Source: Telopea speciosissima
Taxonomy: Eukaryota; Streptophyta; Magnoliopsida; Proteales; Proteaceae
Length of the DNA: 64,000 nucleotides
NCBI RefSeq assembly: GCF_018873765.1
Contig: NC_057926.1
Coordinates: 49,839,043 to 49,903,042 of the forward strand
Reading direction: 5' to 3'
Both the position numbers and the translations under genes were made by a program. The notes beneath the pieces were generated by a model. The model had not been told where the DNA came from, did no database searches, and worked only from the letters and a program-made list of their open reading frames with translations. Position 1 is the stretch's first letter. Every line of letters starts with the position of its first letter. This document shows, in pieces, positions 49,165 through 59,269 of this stretch.

Positions 49165-49386
49165 ATGCGTGCCTTGGAAGCCAATTTATCTTCTTTTTCT
49201 TCTTCTTCTCCAACTTTTACCCACGTCTCAGAAACCCTAGATCTCCGACGATATTTACAAATTTTTTTTTGGGGTTCTTTCTGTATTGAACGATCTTTAA
49301 CGATCTACAGTGTCGATTCAGATCTGGACAATTCACCTCTGAACCGACATTTCGTTCATGTACCTGCATTTTTGTTTTCCAATTGA
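49165..49386 (+). other. Possible upstream ORF in the ALKBH10-like leader
   Basis: A 73-codon frame begins 25 bases after a GA-rich stretch (49103-49141) and ends about 500 bases before the main ATG at 49885. The region reads like a 5' UTR (CT-rich, 'ccctagatctcc'), so this could be an upstream ORF, or part of it could be removed as a leader intron. No homology recognised. Confidence 0.3.
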
Positions 49387-49884
49387 GAATTCTTAAATCT
49401 CTTGCTGTCTTTTTTTAGTTTTCACTGGATATCTTTCTGATCTCGTCTCGTACACTTGAACCAAATTTTTTTTTTCCAGTCATTTATGCATTTGATTACG
49501 TTTGTTCATAGGGGATCAAATTACAAAAAAAACAGTAATTATTTTCGGATTATGTTCAGTATGATCAAATTCATATTTGTAGTTTGATTGAAGGTGTTTA
49601 TTAGCTTGATCGGTTATTGTAATTGGTTGGGGAGCTACTATGACGTGTTCTACTGTACTGAATTTCGGAAGGTGTAGTTTGCTTCTGCGGTGCAGATTCA
49701 GCTGTGTTTAACTTGACTATTATTGGAAGACGATATTATTTCGAATCCATTTTTGCTGAAATTCGTGTAATTTCGCATTTAGTGTTGATATTTGGATACT
49801 GTGTCGATTTTTTTCATAAGCGGATAGATCTTGGCGTTGAGCTGGCTAATTATGTGTTAATGGGATCGAGATAGTTGGAGTTTC

Positions 49885-52800
49885 ATGGCAATGCCGTCGG
49901 GAAATGTGGTGATACCTGATAAAATGCAGCTTCCGAACAGTGGTGGTGGTGGTGGCGGTGGCGGAGAGGTACACCTCCGACAGCAGTGGTTTCCAGATGA
50001 GCGCGACGGATTCATCTCCTGGTTACGGGGAGAATTTGCTGCGGCGAATGCCATAATTGATTCGTTGTGTCATCATTTGCGGTCCGTCGGTGAGCCTGGG
50101 GAGTACGATTTTGTTTTCAGTTGCATCCAGCAGCGCCGCTGCAACTGGACTCCTGTTCTTCATATGCAACAGTATTTCTCTGTTGCCGAAGTCATGCTTG
50201 CATTGCAGCAGGCACAATGGAGGAGACAGCAGAGGCATTTTGATCAGATCAAAGTCACGGAGAAGGATTTTAAAAACCCCACTTCGTTTGGTGCTGGATA
50301 TAGACAGTGGTATAGGGCTGAAACTACCAAGGAGAATCACAAATCTACTTCAGATCCTCATCGTTTTGATGCGAACGTTTCTGTTCAATCAGTGAACCCG
50401 GATTCAAATAAAACTGAAGAAAAACCTGAAAAGATTGAAACTGTGAAACCGGGGGATAAGGATAAGGTTGAGAGATCAGACGAAAAAGGCTCAGCAATTG
50501 CAGAAGAGAAAGAAGGTAACCATTGTTGGCATAATTCTATGGTTTATGAGGTTACGATTGTCCTTGAAATAGAATACTCTTCATTTGACACCATATCAAA
50601 TTTGATTTTGTAGTTTCTAATATTAAAAAGATTGTTGATTTGTGAGAAAAATGATTTTTTAATATCACGGTCTAGGAAATGAGCCATTGATCAATTAGGA
50701 GGAAAGAAAAAAAATTTTGTATTGCATATTTATTTGGATTTTCTAAAATCCGCAAGATTTATTATATTTAAAATAATTTTTAATGTCATGGTTGGGGAAT
50801 TAAATACTTCTTGCACTTTGTCTGGGAATTAAATACCACTTATTTAGGACGGAGGAAGTCTTATGCATAAATATGCTTCACATTCGTATTCCATACAATG
50901 GTGCTGCAAAACTTCCTAGAATTAATATAGCAGGATTGCCTCACCTCTGTGTTGTGATTTAATTTTAGGGTATGATAGAAATTTGAACTACACACTGTGT
51001 TGCGCTACAGAGGAGCCCCACGCCCCATATACACTTATCACCTGAAACCTATAAAACAGTGGCACCCCAGTCTCCTGAAAATTGACAGATAGTTTGCATA
51101 TAATTATAATACCATTCAGGTGTCCTCCCATTTATTATATTATGCTTCTTTAATGATGTTGTCTCCATGGGCTTTATTAAAGATTAGGCTACAGAAAAAG
51201 GGGGAGGGAAAAACTCATAATTACTGAAAACTGAGGAAAGCGTTCTTTAAATTGAAATAAATCATTGTACTCAGGATGCTGATTTATTGCATTGGGTCTT
51301 TCTGTGCAGAATCTGATAGTGTGACAAAACCTCAGGTAGATAGCAGCTCAAATGGTTTAGAAAGGCCAGAAGGTATGAAAAATGAAAATTCAGAATCAGA
51401 GGCATTGGATGGAGGGTGCACTTCTAACTCGACTGGTATGCTTACTTATATTGCTGAAGTTTATTGGACCAGATTGGATTGTTATTGGTCCTTTAAGATA
51501 CATGATGTAACCTGCTTCGAAATATTCCTCATGGATGGGAATGATGCATGTGATTTGAATTTTCTGGGAGAAAACAAGAAAGATAAAATTTGAAAATGAA
51601 AAAAAAAAAAAAAAGAAGAGACGACCAACGAAAAGTTGTTGCATTTTGCCAGTCTTTAGTTCCTTTTAGTTTTGGTTGGTCAGCTTTGGATTAGAACCCA
51701 GTATCACCCCCCCTTCTTTTACATTTTTATTAATAGCATCATATGATGTAGTTCAAGAGAACAAGAAGGGCAGCAGCAAACCAGGCCATCAAACTGGACC
51801 AAAAATGAACTAATATGTGTTATTTTGAGTGTCCAATGGGTTGTTTTCTTTTGGGTTTACTTTTGTAATAGACCAATTCTATAAGCCCAAATATTAGGGA
51901 TTTAGGTTCTATACAAGATTAAGTACCTAGTTTCTATTTTTTGTTTCTTAGTCATTAAGAATATTAGGTTTTTATATTTTGGAGTTTCTATTTCCTTGTA
52001 AGTTTATTTAGTTGCTATTTTGTAAAATCTTTCCATTAGCCAAGGGAGAGTTTCTATTTTTGTACCAAGGCAGTTAATAAATAAAAGTGGAGACAGTCTC
52101 TAGCCTCCCACGATTTGATAGCTACTGAATGGGTGTGGTTTGTGCATGTGTGTGAGTGTGAGAGATACCCATGTTGTGAGAGACGATAAACCTTGGTGAG
52201 ATTCCAAGGTGGAGATTGGTGAGAGGCCATCTCCTAGTTGGTGGGAGACCAACATATCCCTTTCTTTCTTTATTCTTCTACTTAATCCCTTGATCCCTAT
52301 AACTCTTCTATGAACCTATCCTATTGTTTCAGTCCTTTCTTCTACTATTAAGTTAGTCTACTTTTGATTTCTGTTAGTTTCTATTTCAGACTTCAATTGC
52401 TCATCTCTGCATTCTATCTATTCCCCTCTGAGTTTCTGTTCTCTGTTTTAATCGAGTCTTCAAACTACTGACCTGCTCATGCTGATACAGGACCATAGAA
52501 CTCAGTTGCTGTTTCCAGCCTCTTTCCCATTTTAGTAACTTGTACTTTCTGGCTTTCTAATCTGGTTCTGCAGGTTAACTAGTGGGGTTTCTAGTTCTGC
52601 TAACAACTAATCACTGAGCATGTTCTGCTTCCTGACTTTTTAATTCTGGTTTATGTTTACCCCTGCGATCCTGGTTATTCTTGGTGTTCCTTATCACTAG
52701 CAATAGGTGATTAGGATTCCATTACCATATGGTTTTGATGAAGAAGCACTAATTTTTGTTTTGGTTGTGCTATCATATCAGGAACTAGTGGTGCCCTTCA

Positions 52801-55800
52801 GAAGAGTGATGCAGATGGAATCCCAAACCAGGATGAGAAACAGAATTCCACTCCTATTCCGAAAACTTTTGTGGGTACTGAGATGTTTGATGGGAAGACG
52901 GTAGGATCTTGTACACAACAAGGAACATTCAAATCTTGAAGTTCCACCCGTTATAACATCTACTTCCAAATTAGTTTTGTTATATTTTTTTAAATCTATT
53001 ATATTCTTAAAAGAAATTGAAACTTTCTCTACAGGTTAATGTTGTTGAAGGATTGAAACTGTATGAAGAACTCTTTGATAGCTCGAAAATTTCAAAGATT
53101 GTTTCACTGGTGAATGAGTTGAGAGCTACCGGGCAGAAAGGACAGCTCCAAGGCAAGTTCACTCATACCTTTCTCATTGATCTGCATCACCAACAGAATG
53201 AGCTGAATTGTAATACTGTATTATGATATAGTCCAAGAAAGTTCATTCATTCATATCTTTTGGAAATTTTGAATAATAATTTCTTTAGTATTATTATTTT
53301 TATCTGTCTTTTATACGAAGCTCTCTAATAGGCCCAATTTTTGTAGGAACTCAGGGAAATGTTTTTACCTCTTTAGAAGCATGCTTGTTAGTTTGTCGAA
53401 GAAATACCCCATCTATTATATTTGATGGTGATGATCCATGAAATGGTGCACTTTAGTCTTCCTCAGATAATGGATTGCAGTAAAAATATATTCACTTCTC
53501 ACAGATACAGCTTGATACATGTATGAGTTTCACAATCAGCAATCCAACAATAACAAATTCATTAATTTATTTGCCTCTTTTCTTGGGCCTTGAAAAGCAA
53601 TGAATTATGATTTTTGGAGAATTATCCTTTTCCTCTCCAGGGATTCTAAGATGAGTCGGACTAAAATGGGATGTATAGAGTGCAGATTTGGTAAAAATAG
53701 GAACAGAGATGCAGTGGTCAAGATCGATGATAAGGAGATGCCACAAAGTGATCATTTTTGGTATATTGGTTCAGTTGAAAATATGGGGATTGAAGAAGGT
53801 CTCTCTCTTGGAATTAGAGTGGGGTGGATTAAGCAAACAGGAACTTCTATGGTCATGTATGATCTCCCAACTAAAAGTAAAAGGTAGATTCTATAAGATA
53901 GCTAGACATGTGAAATTTATCTGAGATGAAAAATATTGAGATGGATGAGTAGCAAGACTAGGAAGGAGATACGGTTGTTAATGATTATTACATTTGGAGG
54001 AAATTAGTAGCTGCAACAATCATAGAAGGGATGTGGAAAGGTTGATTGAGATTGTTTGGACGTGTGCAACAAAGTGAGGAGTTACATAACACATATTGAA
54101 GGTGGTAGAAGAAAGGGGAAGGACAAGTATGACCTTGGTTGAAGACTTAGAGTTGTGAAAAGTTCATGAGTTCTGTAGGGTTAACAACTGCTTTGGGTTT
54201 AAATAGAGTGGATGATGAAACAGGATTCTGTAGTTGACCCTGATTAGTCGAGATGAAGTTTAGCTGAGTTGAGATTGATAGAAAAAAATCTGAGGCCATA
54301 AATCAACTGGGGTATTTGGAATTAAAGGAACAGAGGCAGATATTCATGGATAAAATCCAGATTTTGCTCCATTTTCCAAAGGGCTTCCAATGGTTTAACA
54401 TATTTCATAGTTGGTCAGCAATCGGATAATTTTATGGCAATAATCATATGTACTGCAGAGCTACACTTGGATCATACAGTTGTAACTGTACATATTCATC
54501 TTATCTCTGAAATTTTTTCTTCTATCAAATGAAAAATTTGAGGCTTAGTTTCAAGGCGACAGGTCACATTGCGTGTCTTAGGTGCCCCAGAGCAGATCCA
54601 TCCCCCCCCCCCCCTCCCCCCCCAAAAAAAAGGTGAAATTTGAGATGAGGGGGGGGGGGGGAGGGGAAGAAGCATACTTGTTAACTGGTTTACATAACCT
54701 TGGAATGGGTAAATTTTTTGTCAAATATGGTACTTTCCTCCCCCCCCCCTCTCCCAATGCTGTAATAGCACAATAATTAATTGACTACCCTTCTGATGTG
54801 TGTGTTTATAAGTGAGACTCTTAGCATTGACCTCACATTGTTTTATTTACAAAGAAATACCCGGAGTATCCCTGCAGCTATACAAAAGGACTAAAAGTAA
54901 TAATCTGTTATCTCTTTGTAGTTTTGACAGAAGGCATTATTAGATTTATCTGTGAACTTATTGTTCTTCATAAATCATAAAGCTGAGTGGTGTTTCTTTT
55001 GCTGTAATTGTTAATAATTCCAAATAATCTAGTTTGATGGGAAGCAGGGCAGATGTTTGTGGTCACAAAAAGACCAATGAAGGGGCGTGGTAGAGAAATT
55101 ATTCAACTGGGCCTCCCTACTGCCGATGCATCTCCAGAAGGTGAACATATTGTTGGCACCTCCAAAGGCATGTTTAACCTGTTAGCTTTGTAGTGATTTT
55201 TTTTAAAAAAGTCTTTACAAGTTACAAATTATATTCCCTTTTTATTCTGAAATGTTTCTGATCCAATTCTGCAGATCGGAAGGTAGAAGCTATTCCAGGT
55301 CTGCTGCAGGATGTAATAGATCGCTTGGTTACCTTGCAAATTGTGAATGTGAAGCTGGATTCTTGCATTGTCGATTTCTTTAATGAGGTTGGAACCTCTA
55401 TATATCCAAACAGGACTCTGAACTATGTGATAAAGCTAGACTAATTTTGTGCCTGGTTTTTGTAGGGGGATCACTCGCAGCCTTTCACATGTCCACCTTG
55501 GCTTGGAAGACCTGTTTGCATCCTTTTCTTGACAGAATGTGAAATGACTTTTGGCAGAGTAATTGGAATAGATCACCCAGGAGAATATAGAGGCTGTCTC
55601 AATGTTTCTCTTTCAGCGGGGTAAGTAATTTCTAGTGTCCCCTCTCTTCCCCCCCCCCCCCCCCTTCTTTTGTTTTAAGTGCATCAAAACTGATTCCGAA
55701 TTCTGGCTGCTGTTATTACCTTAGTAGCTAGATCACGGATGTTGAGGGTGCTTAGTAACCGTGGTAGCTGTAGAATCTTCAATCGATCCTTCTGCATCTG

Positions 55801-57569
55801 GATCATAATATAAAACTCACAGAAACCTTGATGTTTCATTGAATAACATCACATAATTCTAGATAAGAAGCCTTGAAAAGCACCTTTAACTTACCTCATG
55901 CGAGTTTGCTTGAATAGCTGTCCAATTGGCTGAACTAATGTATGCTGTAATTAGTTCATTCTTAGAATGGCTAGAACCCTTGGTGTGAAGGCCTGGAGGG
56001 GGCACTGCAGATCCTCACAAGATTGAACCATCATGCAATGAGACTTCACCAGGAAAAAAAATATGAGCTATAAAGAAATTAAAAAGTGATAGTATTAATT
56101 GAATACCTTCTCAAAATTCTGTGGTGCTTGATCCAAATTCATGCATGGAATCTGTGTAGTATTTTCCATATACTTTACATCACTGCATTACTAGTCAATG
56201 ATCTATGGGCCCCAGGCTATTTTTCTGAAGCAGCATCATGATTTATGGTTGTTGCATTTGCTGAATGAATAAAAGAGGTTACAAGAGTATTGAGCAATAC
56301 AATAGAAGATTTCTGTTGGTTTTTAATCCGAGTTATTTGGTTAATCCTCACATTTGAGGTGAAAATGATTGACCCTTCTGTAGATCTGCAGACATTCATG
56401 ACTAAATTTCTACTCAAGTCCTTCTCAGAGCGCTCTAATTGCTAGTAAACACAAAACAAATTTAACTGTAAATTTCAATTCCCGTTCTCGTTAAAATGGG
56501 TTGTTATGTCCACTGTTACTGAGCTATATCATGTCTTAGTTTTGTCAGGCAAAAAAGAAAAAGAAAACTGTCCATCATGTCAGTTTCTTGATCAAGGTGA
56601 AACTCTAACTTCTTTAAAATAAAAAAAGATAAATGGAGGTATAGCAAAACCTGTTGTGCGCAAATGCTTTTAGGTTGTTGAAACCTTCCTTTTGCCTATG
56701 TGAATTGTGAAAGATGATTCAAATTTTGCCACTTTGATTTTCTCTTTTAATGTTAGATGTAGGAAAAGTAGTGACCTTCAAGCAGGAGATAGGTAGTTAT
56801 TAGAACTTCTCTTACATTCAACATTAGGAGAGAGCAAAAATGACATGATTTTCTTCCTTAACAAGTTCATTGTCTGCTTTATTAGAGTTCCTACGACTTT
56901 CTCTAATTTCTCTCTTTCTTGGAATGTAGATCTCTTCTCATGTTGCAAGGTAGAAGTGCAGATTTTGCCAAATACGCAATCTCGTCTCTTCGCAAGCAGC
57001 GGATACTTCTTACCTTCACAAAGTCTCAACCGAAGAAAACCATGTCAAGTGATAGTTTGCGACTTTCCTCATCCACTGCAACATCACCGTCCCCTTGGGG
57101 GCCATCACCTTCTAGGCCGTTAAATCATGTTCGCCATCCTGCAGGCCCCAAGCATTACGGGGTTATCCCAACAAGTGGGGTATTACCAGCTCCGCCCATC
57201 CACCCACAACACCTCCCACCTTCTAATGGCATGCAGTCTCTGTTTGTGCCAGTCCCAGTGGCACCAGCAGTACCATATCCCACCCCAGTTCCACTCCCAC
57301 CTGCATCAACCGGATGGGTCGCTGTTCCTCCAAGGCATTCTTCGCCTCGACTCCCAGTTCCGGGCACTGGAGTTTTCCTTCCCCCTCCAGGCTCTGGCCA
57401 GTCCCCACCTCCTCAAGAAACTCAACAGCAAACACCAGCAACTGCCACTGAAGTGAACTGTGCAGTGGAAAAGGCTTCTCCAAAAGAGAATGAGAACGTT
57501 TTGGATAGATCCAATAGTAATAGCAATGCTTCTCCCGAAGGTAAACTGGAGGGGAAAGTTAAGAGCTAG
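49885..57569 (+). CDS. ALKBH10-type 2OG-Fe(II) oxygenase-fold protein, possibly non-catalytic
   Basis: Related to Arabidopsis ALKBH10B, an mRNA m6A demethylase acting in flowering. Eight exons: 49885-50515, 51310-51435, 52782-52900, 53035-53152, 55048-55167, 55275-55387, 55466-55620 and 56930-57569, joining in frame to 673 residues. The N terminus (MAMPSGNVVIPDKMQ, poly-Gly, 'QQWFPDERDGFISWLRGEFA') is the family signature, followed by a charged linker. The oxygenase core runs from 'GLKLYEELFDSSKI' to 'RKQRILLTFTKSQPKK', and the tail is Pro-rich. Where AlkB proteins carry His-x-Asp/Glu, this one reads GDHSQPFTCPPW (Phe416-Thr-Cys418), and the distal His position reads Lys-Tyr476. It may therefore belong to the non-catalytic sister clade (Arabidopsis At1g14710, 'hydroxyproline-rich', from memory). 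Introns 4 and 5 use GC donors (53153 and 55168). Intron 4 holds a LINE fragment and intron 2 an LTR-like block. Confidence 0.88.
51830..52290. repeat. LTR-like block in intron 2 of the ALKBH10-like gene
   Basis: Matches, in inverted orientation, the block at 15300-15620 in the DUF760 gene intron, most clearly over 'CCAATTCTATAAGCCCAAAT' and the next 25 bases. Further along both share 'ataaa...agagcc/agtctc' and 'GGTGAGAGGCC' landmarks. Two related inserts in two genes point to a dispersed LTR-type family. I did not find flanking target duplications. Confidence 0.45.
53590..54130 (+). pseudogene. LINE reverse-transcriptase 3' fragment in intron 4
   Basis: The plus-strand frames read 'SKMSRTKMGCIECRFGK', 'VVKIDDKEMPQSDHFWYIGS', 'IRVGWIKQTGTSMV' and 'RRFYKIARHVK', then after breaks 'LRLFGRVQQ'. 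This is the order seen downstream of the reverse transcriptase in many plant LINE polyproteins ('S..KTEYMEC.F', 'F.YLGS', 'R...GW.KW', 'GHVQRR'). Several stops and frameshifts; same orientation as the host gene. Confidence 0.7.
54600..54750. repeat. Cluster of poly-C and poly-G runs
   Basis: C runs at about 54602-54622, a G run at about 54649-54664 and a C run at about 54739-54750 lie within 150 bases in intron 4. The opposed C and G tracts can pair or form quadruplexes, and are also places where assembly errors in run length are likely. Confidence 0.8.
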
Positions 57570-58154
57570 GAATGCAATGCAAACGTGGGAGGCACTGTTG
57601 GTGGGAGGAAGGGTAGTGGGGAAAGGAAGAACAACAACAGAGTGGTAATCTTAAGAAGGCTGCAAACAAGCCAACAGAAGCAATTGAGTGGAGAGAGAGA
57701 GAGAGAAAAGCAAAGGAAACGGTAGGCTACAAACTACAAATGAGTTGGGGGCAATTGTAAAGAGCGGCAGAGAGAAAAAGGATTGGGCTGGATTTGATTG
57801 GGAACTTTTCTTGATTTTTCCTATTGGGGAGGAAGGCTATTGAAACTTTTAGTTCTCTGGATTCCCCGGTGTTCCTCCCTTATTTTTGGCAACTTGAGAA
57901 TGACACTCATCTTCTTGTTAGTGTTATATGAACTCTTACCCTGCACAAGGAATCCATTATCAAGTCGCGGCAACAATTCTTTACTTAGGTGAGGACCTTG
58001 CATGTTCTGTGATGGGCGTGTCGTAATGCTTTTGGTTGTCTGCCTATTTGAGCATCTCTGGTTAGAACAAACGGCCTTTACTGATATTTCATTTTCTTTT
58101 GACTCCGGACATTTTGGTTGCGCTGTTGGACCTGGCTCCTGTGCATTCAGGCTG

Positions 58155-58273
58155 CATGTGCAGCACCAGACTCAAGGCGGCGTGCTTTGACCGCCTTACC
58201 CCTGCCCAAGCACCTTGCCCGAGCAGGGGTAAGGCGGTCAGAGCGCACCGCCTTGAGCCTGGTGCTGCACATG
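58155..58273. repeat. GC-rich inverted repeat, ~52-bp arms
   Basis: The left arm 58155-58206 (CATGTGCAGCACCAG ... GCCTTACCCCTGCC) pairs with the right arm 58222-58273 (GCAGGGGTAAGGCGG ... CTGGTGCTGCACATG) with a few mismatches and a ~15-base loop. It lies about 600 bases beyond the stop of the ALKBH10-like gene. It could be a GC-rich MITE core or, if transcribed, a long hairpin RNA. Confidence 0.85.
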
Positions 58274-58661
58274 CACCCGGCTGCCCGGATGCATAGGATC
58301 TTTTTCGGGTTGCGCTTGGTATGCATTCTCAGAATGCATTCTAGATTCGAGAACATATTCTGGAAGGCCTAAATGGCCATTTGGTATAGGTTCCCATTCT
58401 AAAAACCTGGAACTCGTTCAATAATGAGGCCTGTTCTAGAATGGGCTTTTAATTCATTCCACATTCATGTTCTGTAGTAACAGCACTCGCAAAGGGTGAG
58501 ATGCAAGGTTGAATGCTAGAGATGGCGAATGAGCCATATCTGGGACGATACTCTTGACCTCACCTCATTACTGTCAACCTTCAACCTCTAGGAGTTTTGC
58601 AAGACTGAATAGGGGGGAGATTGGAGATAGCAAAGCCAAGAGCAAAAATTCTCGAAGAATC

Positions 58662-59135
58662 ATGTATAGTTGGTTCAGTCCAACTGTGATCTTCGTTTTA
58701 CTAAATCTGATGATTAGCACCATCATCGTTACTTCAGGCCTAGGAACAAGAAAAGTCAAGCCAAAGAAGGGAAGCAACCCTAGTTAACTCGAGAGCTCAT
58801 TCCTTTCTGGAGCGATTGAAATCTATTAATCTCTATTGTTACAAATCTAAGGAGGGAAATTCGCAACCACGATACAACTATTGGAGTTGGTGAGCTATCA
58901 AATGATGGAGCAACCAGCTTAGGAGGCAGAAACCTTAGATCACCACCTAGAACAAGGAGATGAAGAGCAAGTTAATGACCATCACGTCACCAGGTCGATG
59001 TTGGACACGAAATTGGCATCTGACGACATTTTCAATGAAGTTGCCGCAGAAGATGAAGAAGTTGGCAAGTTTGAAATCGGTTGGTGGAAAGCTCTTCCAT
59101 TGGTACTGATGATTCGATAGAGAAGAGGATGATGG
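58662..59135 (+). pseudogene. DUF4408/DUF761 ('cotton fiber protein') pseudogene
   Basis: Across at least three frames the sequence reads the order of this plant family. First comes a DUF4408 membrane segment, 'SWFSPTVIFVLLNLMISTII'. Then, after a frameshift near 58780, 'LVNSRAHSFLERLKSINLY' appears, and after another break 'HVTRSMLDTKLAS'. A further shift gives 'MKLPQKMKKLASLKS', the basic serine motif that precedes the DUF761 C-terminal box. In-frame stops (58785-58787 and later) and shifts rule out an intact protein. No functional copy is visible nearby. Confidence 0.7.
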
Positions 59136-59269
59136 GGGATTTGGAGTAAGCATCCAAATCATTTTCTCATATACAACTCTTAGTTTTGGACTTTCCATAG
59201 AGCTACATGTTGCCCATGTTGTTCGATGAAATGCTGAAATGTATTCTAAAATAAAAAAGAGCAAGGGTT

